64,000 nucleotides of DNA from Ditylenchus dipsaci (Eukaryota > Nematoda > Chromadorea > Rhabditida > Anguinidae). The notes below the pieces were generated by a model. That model worked only from the letters and a program-made list of their open reading frames with translations, was not told where the DNA came from and ran no database searches. Positions 55,641 to 64,000 of this stretch are shown here, piece after piece. The DNA lies in assembly GCA_004194705.1 (NCBI GenBank), contig SADC01001293.1, positions 62,001 through 126,000 on the forward strand, written 5' to 3'. Positions within the stretch are counted from its first letter, which is position 1. Each line of letters begins with the position of its first letter. A program made the translations under genes and the position numbers.

Positions 55641-56813
55641 CAAGACATGGTTTTTAAAAAGGCTAAACGCAAAAATGCTTTTTTGGAAGAGTATACATAA
55701 TAATAAGCTATAGTTTAAATTTTTTTTAAATTTAGAAGCGTCTTATTTTTTCTTCAATACCATTTTATTTATTGAAATTTTTGCAAAAAGGGGCTCTAAG
55801 AAGATACTAGAAGCTATCTTGATCCAAATTTTTCATAAATTTTTAATTTTCACTGTTTTTTTCGCTTTCAATAAACTAATTGTAACTTTTTTGTTCAACT
55901 AGACATAGATATTTAGAGTGTAGAGCAAGAGCGACTGAACAGTATGTTTGACAATGACTCACTAGTATGTGAAGTTTCAACAGGCATAAAATGTATAGAA
56001 GTGGAAGTGCATGATCTTCTTATCGGCAACACCTCTTTTCTTAACAGACTTTATGGCAAGAAATTGAATTGCATAATTGAAAATACTGGACGCAAAAGCT
56101 TGGATGGAAAGCGCATTTTTAAATTAGTTAAACAATTTTTTAAAGGACCATACTTTTTGATGACAAAGGAACTTTGGCGAATTCAAATAATGCGCACAGA
56201 TGAACATACTCACTTACCTTAGACATAATTCCGAGCAAGACTCTTGATCAAAAATGCATATTGAGGCTCTTTCCACCCTCTTCTAGTGAAAAAAACATGG
56301 TAGAATTTTTTTTGATGGGTATCCAGGTATCCCCTATATTTTTAACTATAAAGGTTATTATCATGGTTTTGGTCAGAATTTTGTCAAAAAAAATTATCTC
56401 GGAAATGGTCTTTCCTATTGTTTTGATGTTTTCTACTCCTATCAAGCCATAAAACGATAGTAAGAGTTAATAAAAGGCATTTTTGGGCCAGGGGTAAAGG
56501 GATTCCTGAAAAACAGCGCCTCTGTCGGCTCTACTTTTCAATCCTCTAAAAATCCAAAAAATTCGGGTCAATCTCGAGATTTCAGAGAATACTAAAAGTG
56601 CTTTATTGATGACAAGGAGTTCAATGCTAGTTATAAAAACTTAAAAAATTGGTAGTTGGGTTGAAAAAACTGACTTTTGGAAATAAAAGTGAGGATAGGT
56701 CAAAATTTTCATTTACATTTAAATTCGTATTGTGAAGGCGTAAGTGTAAATGTCAGTGTAAATGTTTATGGTATTGTGAAAACACCTCACATTTTCACTT
56801 ACACTTAGGCCTG
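55641..56813. other. Stretch without a supported gene
   Basis: A 92-codon plus-strand frame at 55944-56222 (with DLLIGNTSFLNRLYGKKL) could be a decayed exon but cannot be assigned. Positions 56208-56270 are the TTACCTTAGACAT repeat. Positions 56720-56810 hold TGTAAATG/CATTTTCACTTACACT inverted words, outside the palindrome that follows. Confidence 0.35.
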
Positions 56814-57135
56814 AAATCAGATTTGTAACTCGGAAAAGGCCATAACTTTTTTTCAAGTTTTCAAAAATTCTTCTTTTAGTGCCATCTTGTAGCTAAGATT
56901 CAGGGCTACCAGATGAGTATTTTATAAAGTAGATGTCCTTCAAAGAATTAAGATAAAAATGTAAGACTCAAATTCTGGTCAAGAGTCTTAGTCGGAGTCT
57001 TACATTTTTATCTTAATTCTTTGAAGGACATCTATTTTATAAAATCCTGAAACTTAGCTGCAAGATGGCACCAAAAGAATAATTTTTAAAAAATTGAAAA
57101 AAACTTATGGCCTTTTACGAGTTACAAATCTGATT
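56814..57135. repeat. Palindrome, arms about 140 bp
   Basis: AAATCAGATTTGTAACTCGG at 56814 pairs with ACGAGTTACAAATCTGATTT near 57117. The inner arms AAGTAGATGTCCTTCAAAGA and its complement meet at about 56985. No coding. Confidence 0.8.
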
Positions 57136-57139
57136 TAGC

Positions 57140-58075
57140 ATCCGCAAACATACTCCTCATTGTGTTTGAGGCCTTACACTTAGAATTGTGATAGAGCCAT
57201 AACGAGTTGGCACCTATATAGAAAGTTGGTATGGCATAGTAACGAGTTGATAGTGTGTAACGAGTGCAGTAAAGAGTAAGTTTTTGTAACGAGTTGGTAG
57301 ATCACCGAAATTTTCGTAGACGGCATGCAAAGTTGTTGAGTCAGCCGACTCAGTTCCGCCATTTTAACTTGTTTTCGGGCTCTATCTTTCAACAAGTTAA
57401 AACAGGTTCATAAGTAGGAGGACCCGAAAATCAACCAAAAAATGTCAAAAATCAGTTTTTGAGGTCAAAAATCAGCCAAAAATTAGCCACACATTAATTG
57501 TTACAAAAAGTGATTTGTTCGGAATAAACAAACAACAAAACAACACTATATATTAATTTTTACCTTTATCCATTTTTCCTTTGCGCTCATTGACTCGTCA
57601 CGAGCGTGATCCATCGAATGTTTGTTGGGAACCGAACTGAAATTATACTGAAGGACTTACTTCGCTCTTGCTGCTTTTGGTTACCGCATATTCTCTAATA
57701 ATCCCCCACTCTCTAATAATCCACCAACCCTCCCCTTTTTTGACTAGGATTTCAGAGTTAAGGCCATTTTCGATTGACAATTTCCGGATTTTTCGAGGGT
57801 TGAAAAATAATCCCCATGGGGATTAATAGAGAATATACGGCATTCCTCTGATCTTGCTATATTGCGGCTTGAAAAATCTTTCCCTTGAAGGCGCCATAGC
57901 TGAAAACCGCACTCAATGAAAGTAATATCAATGGAAATTGCAACGCTTGACCGTCAATCATTGACGTCAGAGCACAAATAAAATGAATATTTAGCGTACA
58001 CTTTCTAATAGAAAGGGCGGGAATATTTCAATTATACCAAAAATTATTAGTCGTTTTATCAATTCTTTACAGAAT
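57140..58075. other. Stretch without a gene; GTAACGAGTTGG and MITE words
   Basis: GTAACGAGTTGG-like words recur at 57196-57300. TTCGTAGACGGCATG (57314) is inverted at 58600. A MITE with ATATTCTCTAATAATCCCCC/GGGGATTAATAGAGAATAT ends spans 57688-57840. Confidence 0.45.
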
Positions 58076-58200
58076 TAGTCAAAATCAGCCAAAATCAGCC
58101 AAATTAGCCGAAATCAGCCAAAATCAGCAAATCAGCCGAAAAAAAATTTCTCAGCATCGAGGGCACAAAATCAGCCAATGGCTGAGAAATCAGCCAACTT
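58076..58200. repeat. Short tandem array AATCAGCCAA
   Basis: About ten copies of a 9-11 bp unit (AATCAGCCAA, AATTAGCCGA). The same word is scattered at 57430-57485. Confidence 0.8.
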
Positions 58201-59116
58201 GGGAACCCTGAGTTAAAGTAAATGCTTTTTTGCTTTAAAATCACATTTTGTAGAAGACATTCAGGCCTGAAAAATGAGTATAAACATGTATAATAAAAAA
58301 TTATTTTGTAAGCGGCTCAAATTTGAAAAAGCTCCAGAGTTGAAAAAAACCCATTAAAGATTCCATTGCTTTGTAACTTTGAATCAGGTGGATCTTTGAA
58401 TTCTATAGCACACTGTTTTAGATTTATCCTGCTTACAAACAATATTTTATTATACGTGTTTATCCTCATTTTGTAGGCCGGAATGTTTTCTACAAAATGT
58501 GCATTTCAAAAACAGGAACCATTAATAAATTTTTGCAAGATGTAGCCCAAGAACAGTTCAAAGTTGGCCGGGACTGAGGCGGCTGACCTGACAACTTCAC
58601 ATGCCGTCTACGAAAATTTTTATTCATACCCATCCAATTTTTCCGCCCATTCGCACTAGTCATAAGGTCCTCTACAATATTTAAAGAACATTCACTCTCT
58701 AACCAATCAAAATCATGCCTGTCTGAAAAACAGCTCGAGAAGTTCCTTGTAAGTACCTTTCTTAAGTACATTTTAAGTACCTTTTTAACATAAGATTTTA
58801 AAAATTCGTCAAGAACTTTTTGCACCTGTAAATACACTAATATTGGTTTTTAGAATTACTGGCGAAGATGATCAATACAAAAAACCAAGAGACTACTACT
58901 TATATATTTGCAGAGATTGCTTGCTGCTAAGAAATTGCAGAAAATTGAAAAATGAAAAAAGCCGGCTTGTAAGCTGAGTATCATTTCGACCTCCTTTACG
59001 TGCTTTCGACATTATGCTTTTGACCTAGTTTTTAAATTACTTTTGTGAATATTGTTTACTTTAATAATGCTAATTTTTTTCAAAAAATAAAGTCTTCAAA
59101 ACCTTCGCCTTACTGG
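58201..59116. other. Stretch without a supported gene
   Basis: A minus-strand frame of 115 codons (58837-58490; contains DFDWLESECSLNIVEDLMTS) is the only sizeable one. It has no family I recognise and is not framed by clear splice sites. Confidence 0.3.
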
Positions 59117-59511
59117 TCTTAAAGGACCCTGTCTCTTCATTATCATGGCAATTTGAAAGATTTGAATGCGCGCGGGACCACACACATTTTGTCAATAATA
59201 ATTGCGAACTGTTCTGTGTTTGTGCTTATTGTTTGGAAAATTAATTTGTAAATTTGTTCAAAACTTAGAAGCATTCACTGGTCGAGCCCAACGTTGCTTG
59301 ACAATGCCAGATCGGACGACTTGGCCTACTTACACTGGACCACAAATGTCACTGTATAAAGTAGTGACTTATATAGTATAACAAATAACGTTTAAAATTC
59401 AAAATGGAAACAAGAAAATAATTCGAAAACATTATTGACAAATCCTTGTGGTCCCGCGCGCATTCAAACATTTGAAATTGCCATGATAAGGAAGAGACAG
59501 GGTCTTTAAAG
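59117..59511. mobile_element. 395-bp TIR element (TTAAAGGACCCTGTCTCTTC ends)
   Basis: TTAAAGGACCCTGTCTCTTC at 59119 is inverted as GAAGAGACAGGGTCTTTAAA at 59491-59510. The TIRs extend about 70 bp through GGCAATTTGAAAG and TTGAATGCGCGCGGGACCAC. No ORF. Confidence 0.75.
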
Positions 59512-60730
59512 AACTTTATTTCTGAGAATGGGATCCATCCTTCTTTTTGTGCTCTCCAACTTCTTTATTGGTATTCAAATATAGCTAGCAAATGTTAAAA
59601 AGAAAGTGTAAACACACTCGTTCCATCCAATCGTTTTTAACACTAGAACGGTGGAGCGGCACTTTTGGGTGTTTTACTCAGTTTTTCACGCTGAATCTAA
59701 ATCCAGTATCAGAATTTAGAAATTCTGGTATTAAGAGGTAATTGTCCTATTAAATCACACATCTTTTGTTTATTTTGTTAATTCTCTGTTATATTGTAAT
59801 GGTTCACAAATGCTACATAGCTTTTTGAAAGCTGAGATCTGTGCTTTCTAACAACATTTCTAACAAGGCAATTTGCAATATAAGATGTAATAGTCAAAAG
59901 AAACAAAAGGGTTTCAAAAGCGTTGTCCATAACAAAATATGGAAAGTTTTGTGACAGATTGTCCGACAATTTTCCAACTATTAACCAACCATTTTCCAAC
60001 ATCTTTCAATTTCTGCATCGTATCTAAAACGAACAACTGGGTGCACACCCTTTTTTGCCTGAAAGGGAAATTTGCCAAAAGTTGAATTTTGTCCTTCTTT
60101 TCAAATCAGCCAAAGCCCGAAACCGGAACTGGCACTTTTATTTAACTGAGATCGGCTGCAGCACAAGACATTGACCAAAATCGGATCGAGAAGGAGGCTA
60201 CTCTGTAACTGGTCCCGTTTTGTCTGGTTCTAAGATAAAGAAGAGTAGGAGTATTATTATTTAGCTATATTGAATATATTTACATTTTTTCTTTAAAGTT
60301 TCGCTTTAAATTCATAGCTAAAGTCAGCAAAAATATTTATTTGCCAAAAAAACTTTGAAGCATTTATTTGCAATAAAATTCAATTTAAAGTTCCCGCACT
60401 CAATTTTTTGTGTGTGTATTTTAAGTATGCATTTAAAAGCACCTTTTAAAACATACGAACTGCTCAATAAAAAGCTATTCTATTTCAGTGCTAAAAAGAG
60501 CGCTTTAAATAAAATTTATTTTTCGTGGATGTAATCGATTATTTTTCCTCATTTACTTTTATGATGATCAGATGGCTCAGGGTTTCTCGTCCTCTCAAAT
60601 TATTTCTCCAGTGCCTTCTGTTTTTATTGTTCTTTTACTATTTAATACAGGTTTTTTTATGCCAGATTCTGAAATTTACTTTTTGGTCTGGTTTTAGCTC
60701 TACTACCTTGTCTTTCCGGCTACATTTTAG
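59512..60730. other. Upstream of the METTL13-like exons; no supported gene
   Basis: A frame from 60572 (MAQGFSSSQIISPVPSVF, FIVLLLFNTGFFMPDSEIYF) reads hydrophobic sequence into the first METTL13-like exon if one T is added near 60690. The CATTTTAG acceptor at 60730 makes this unnecessary. The earlier exons of the gene were not found. Confidence 0.3.
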
Positions 60731-60948
60731 ACGAGCGCTATCTAGAAAGTGTTAGCAAACAAGATGTTGGCAGGGTTAAGGTGGACACTATGTGTTCCGA
60801 AGCTTCAAACCTTTGCTTTTCTGTAGTCGACTTGATCAATGAGAAGTTAGATTTGACATTCTTAAATGCATATTTTAACATAGAATTTTTTTTAGAGATG
60901 ATAAAGTTAGGCGAGCAATTTATTTGCATGGCTTTGAAAAAGAGTTTG
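60731..60948 (+). CDS. METTL13: METTL13-like exon a
   Basis: Acceptor CATTTTAG, donor TTG|GTAAGT, phase 1 to 0, 72 codons without a break. Reads ERYLESVSKQDVGRVKVDTM, CSEASNLCFSVVDLINEKLD, EFFLEMIKLGEQFICMALKK. FSVVDLINEKLD lies where the family has a VVLDKGTLDA motif, but the motif itself is not conserved. Confidence 0.55.
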
Positions 60949-63900
60949 GTAAGTAATTAAAAAAGATAAAAAGATCGTGTTTGACATGGTGTGTCAAATT
61001 GCCGAAAATAAAAATAGGAGTTTTCGTGGCAGGATCCAAAATTTAAAACATATAAGAATTTGGCGAAAAAAGACTAAATGTTATAAACTTTTTTAACTCC
61101 TTGTTTTCACACTTAATTTTTTGTGGTATTGCAGCATATTTGGGCTTTAAGCCAAAAACTACGAATGGTGAAAATTTAAAACATGTGTAATAAGGCAGCT
61201 CTATACCTGGGGTTATTTTCCGAGCACAAAAATCAGTAAAAACTTTGCCCCGCGCGGAATTTTCAATTTTGTTATGACCCAATCTCGTTCTAAAGTGCAT
61301 AGGATAGCCCAGAGCTTGTTCTTCAAAGTTGTTGGATTTAATTTTAAAATAAGCGAAAAATTTGAAAAATTTTACAATGAAAACGAAAAGCTATAAAAAG
61401 AGGTAAATTTAAACCCATGTTATTTTGCGTGCCAAACTCCGAAATTTCATTTCAAGTATGAAAAATTTTCGATTCGTCACTGCAACCGTGTTTGATTTGA
61501 CACTCCGGTTAGATTTTCTCGCCAAACATGAAAATATTGAAATGTTGCTTTTGGGGGGGGCAGGGTGCGCAGATGTCCTGATTTATCAGGAATTTCCTGA
61601 TTTTCGAATCAATCCTGATTTTTGATCGCCGAAATGAGGAATTCTTGATTTTTTTGTTCGCAATCCTGGGGGGGGGGGGGGGGGGACGGCGTGGTTCAGT
61701 GTCACTCTGAACCAGTGCTATCACTATTTCTTATAATGATTCGGCAACTACATCTTGTGCAAAAGATCGGTTTAAAACACCTTTACTTTTCAAAAATGTT
61801 TTTCGGACCAACATGTGTTAGGACGGGCCAGTGTTTGCGTGAGCTCACTCAAAATGAGAATCTCAGTGAGTGAGAATGATTGAGTGAGCTCACTCACTCT
61901 CACACTTAATTTTCGATTTTTTTCTCACTCACTCTAATATTTTCACTCTCATTCTCACTATCACTCTCACTTGATTATTTTTTCATTCTCAGTGAGAATA
62001 GAGTGAGAATTGCGGCTTTCTGCCTAAGGCTAATATCACACAGTTTTATTCAGATAAAGGCAGTACACTTAAATTAAAAATTTAAAAAGAGAATAATAAC
62101 ACTTGTTTGTCGATTATCTTGACTTTTTGAAGCAAGACAGCCCTACGGGTCGCCATCCTCCAACTGTTTTGAACGAAGTTTTAAGAATAGAGTTTCAAGT
62201 TTAGAATTGAAATTCAGACCACTCAAAGTTATGCTATGGGTTACTATTAAAGCATAGGTTGCTATCAGAGAAAATACGGTAATTCTGTTGTAACAAGAAA
62301 AATGCGCTGTTAAAAAGTAGGCAGAAGGAAGGCCACCTAATCCAAGTAAAGTTTTTTTTCTTTAAAAAATGCTATAAAAAGTTCATTTAGGGAAAATAAC
62401 CATTTTTCAGTGAAAACGTGCCGCTTTTTAGCGGCATTATGGCATCCCTGTGTTACCATTCATCAATAAAGATGTTTATGTCTTTATTGAATACAATATT
62501 GAAAATTTGTTTGGATTTTGTTCATTCTCACTCACAGTGAGAATCTCAGTGAGCTCACTCACTCTCACTCACTCTCTTTTTTCCATCCTCACTCTCATTC
62601 TCACTGCCCAAAATTTCAATACTCTTATTTCACTGAAAAATTTTCTTCTCACTCACTAATCGAAGATTTCCGCACAATCATATTGGGGGGGTCGTAAATC
62701 AATCAATGCATGAAATCTGGAGGGTTAACTACTCATGTCTCGAAAACGTAACTCAAATCGAGCTTGAAATATAAATCTCTGACTATTTATTGCATGCTAA
62801 TGTTTAAAAATTTGCATAATACCTTTAATTTTTTTTCCTTTGAAGCATTATAAGATAGGTATATTTTGTTACTTTTGCGAAGAAAATAATAATAGTGGTT
62901 TTAAACCATATTTTTCGCTTTATGTATCTTATTTTCAGATACTTTGGTCACACTGACTCCACCTAAAGGTTGTTTGGAACTATTGCACTTGGTAACCCCC
63001 AAAAGGTCAAAAAGTTCAAAAATTTTTATTTGGTAAAAATTGATTTTTGTTGATAAAAAATAGTTATAGAAAACTATTTTTAATTGATAGTTATTTATTT
63101 TCTTCGTCGAGTTTAGACTTCAAAGTTTTTAAAATATGTCTTTGCCTAGATATAAAAATGGATGATCTTAAAAAAGAAGATACCGTATTCACTCTATTAA
63201 CTCCCCATGGGGAGTTATTTTTCAACCCCTGAAAAATCGGAAATTTTGTGGTCGATTTTAAGATATCCGGGCGCTCAACAACAGTTCGAAAACTGGAATT
63301 AGGTAATCTAGTAATAACTAAGAAAATGCAAAAAACATATTTGCAAATGTTTGCTTTAGGCTGAGATATGGGGTCCGTAGGGTGGCGGCTTATTAGAGAG
63401 TGGGGAGTTAATAGAGTGAATACGGTATAGCTCTTTCACTCTTTTACTTTTGAAGCCAGGTTTCATTGTTGTATCCATGCATTTGATCGTTGAAAGAAGA
63501 TTCATTACAGTACATAGGTTGTTGTGGTTGAAGAGGGCGTAAAAATTTGTGATTTTTTAATTTCAAAAACTTTGATTTTTGGGTTACCTTTTTCTGAAAC
63601 TTCTTTGAATACTTATTATTTAGGAATGTCGGCTAAGAACTCAGATACTCGAATGTGGTCGGTGGACCATTTGGTAGTGAATACGGTGTATGTGTGTAGC
63701 TTAATCATTTCTCCGGCAAGTTTTTTCCTAGAGTGAAAATGTAATCGAAATTGCTATTTAGTTTATGGTTGGAGCCTTAAACACCGATTTCTTAAAATCT
63801 TCATCCTCCGAAAGACCAGATGAATCCATGCTCATTGTTGGACTAGGTGGTGGTGCTTTGGACATGTTCATACACACCAAGTTCCCGTCGGTATCTTGTC

Positions 63901-64000
63901 AAATAATTTTAAAAAATTATTAAATTGATCAATTTTAGGTGCAAATCAATGTTTTTGAGCTGGACTCTATTGTAAAAACTTTGGCTAATAAATGGTTTGA
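60731..64000 (+). CDS. METTL13: METTL13-like (eEF1A-KNMT-type) dual methyltransferase, gene span, 3' end outside window
   Basis: At least six exons on the plus strand are in phase. The C-terminal, spermidine-synthase-like fold is clear: SMLIVGLGGGALDMFIHTKF (SAM-binding glycine loop) followed by VQINVFELDSIVKTLANKWF (acidic end of strand 2). The upstream exons align by eye with the end of the N-terminal methyltransferase domain of METTL13 (LGEQFICMALKK against VGGRYLCVSLAQ; GIFNFVMTQSRSK against VFAFIMTKFR). In animals METTL13 methylates the N-terminus and a lysine of translation factor eEF1A in the cytosol. The exons coding the first SAM loop were not found and one exon near 63.45 kb is unclear. 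Introns range from 48 to about 1540 nt, the long one filled with CTCACT repeats. Confidence 0.65.
61135..61402 (+). CDS. METTL13: METTL13-like exon b
   Basis: Acceptor GTATTGCAG, phase 0, matching exon a. Reads HIWALSQKLRMVK, then in another frame (two A short near 61175) FKTCVIRQLYTWGYFPSTKI, FAPRGIFNFVMTQSRSKVHR, FNFKISEKFEKFYNENEK. One more A near 61386 brings it in phase to the donor AGAG|GTAAAT. FNFVMT and the EKF....NE helix fit METTL13. Confidence 0.5.
61430..61720. repeat. Repeat fragment and poly-G run
   Basis: GCGTGCCAAACTCCGAAATT resembles the foldback arm at 49421. A run of 18 G lies at 61668-61685, with a shorter one at 61551. It lies in the intron after exon b. Confidence 0.5.
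61846..62000. repeat. CTCACT/AGTGAG-rich foldback
   Basis: GTGAGCTCACTCACTCTCAC-type repeats in both orientations. A second block lies at 62525-62660. Similar in composition to the ends of the 41455-47868 element, but with a 5-6-bp unit. Confidence 0.6.
62525..62660. repeat. Second CTCACT-rich block
   Basis: Same family as 61846-62000, inverted words GTGAGAATCTCAGTGAGCTC and CTCACTCTCATTCTCACT. The two blocks, about 530 bp apart, may be the ends of one element. Confidence 0.55.
62939..62991 (+). CDS. METTL13: METTL13-like exon c (tentative)
   Basis: Acceptor TATTTTCAG, donor CACTTG|GTAACC, phase 1 to 0 as required by exon b. Reads TLVTLTPPKGCLELLHL. Short, and supported by phase and position only. 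Confidence 0.4.
63181..63426. mobile_element. MITE with CCGTATTCACTCTATTAACT ends
   Basis: TACCGTATTCACTCTATTAA at 63181 is inverted as TTAATAGAGTGAATACGGTA ending at 63426, about 246 bp, with TA at both ends. Subterminal CTCCCCATGGGGAG. Lies between METTL13-like exons c and d. Confidence 0.8.
63624..63691 (+). CDS. METTL13: METTL13-like exon d
   Basis: Acceptor TTATTTAG, donor TAT|GTGTGT. Reads MSAKNSDTRMWSVDHLVVNT then VY. VDHLVVNTVY followed by FMVGAL in the next exon corresponds to the ID..YL....HKAMIAGLAL region of METTL13. Confidence 0.55.
63762..63890 (+). CDS. METTL13: METTL13-like exon e: SAM-binding loop
   Basis: Acceptor GCTATTTAG, donor CCGTCG|GTATCT, exactly 43 codons, phase 0 in and out. 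Reads FMVGALNTDFLKSSSSERPD, ESMLIVGLGGGALDMFIHTK, FPS. VGLGGGAL is the glycine-rich cofactor loop of spermidine-synthase-like methyltransferases. Confidence 0.75.
63939..64000 (+). CDS. METTL13: METTL13-like exon f, cut by the window edge
   Basis: After a 48-nt intron (acceptor CAATTTTAG) reads VQINVFELDSIVKTLANKWF. The E-L-D at the strand-2 end binds the cofactor ribose in this family. Continues beyond 64000. Confidence 0.75.
   Translation, partial: MQINVFELDSIVKTLANKWF

Noticed and set aside
55944..56222. Possible first SAM loop of the METTL13-like gene (DLLIGNTSFLNRLYGK)
   Set aside because: The resemblance to IGCGNS...LYD is loose, the following residues do not continue the alignment, and it is 4.5 kb upstream without matching splice sites.
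58490..58837. Minus-strand ORF of 115 codons with protein-like segments
   Set aside because: No clear acceptor or donor and no family recognised. Part of it overlaps an inverted word shared with 57314, pointing to repeat sequence.

Overview
This is a TE-rich, AT-rich metazoan nuclear window, most likely from a nematode. The evidence is a POU-homeodomain gene most like nematode CEH-18 and several introns of about 50 nt with TTTCAG-type acceptors. There is no bacterial gene organisation. Family calls below come from reading translations by eye against remembered family patterns; no search was run.

Layout. Positions 430-3512 hold a 5'-truncated CR1-like LINE (minus strand). Positions 5033-5687 hold the 3' end of a Helitron, with helicase tail, hairpin and CTAG. 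Positions 7.0-11.5 kb are a field of decayed tRNA-derived SINEs with a deleted mariner (8685-9299). Positions 13167-15180 are a stack of GGCGCC-rich foldback elements that carry a gene-like exon. From 30887 down to 16915 on the minus strand runs a POU-domain gene whose twelve exons chain with matching splice phases; its introns hold several foldback and TIR elements. A possible 5' exon lies near 38.4 kb. Positions 41455-47868 are a five-level nest of DNA transposons in which four target-site duplications can be read. Positions 49.4-58.2 kb are foldback and mariner elements with a few orphan exon candidates. From 60731 to the right edge, on the plus strand, are exons of a METTL13-like dual methyltransferase that continues out of the window.

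The most important caution for any reader: nearly every frame break in the two recognisable genes, and one in the LINE, is mended by adding one base to a short A or T run, almost always in the same direction, while splice sites and phases stay intact. That looks more like systematic homopolymer shortening in the assembly than like decay. Conventional ORF calling therefore misses most real exons here, and several unrecognised small exons are reported at low confidence for that reason.

The POU factor would act in the nucleus as a DNA-binding regulator and the METTL13-like protein as a methyltransferase. No functional link between them is visible. Most of the rest is transposon sequence.
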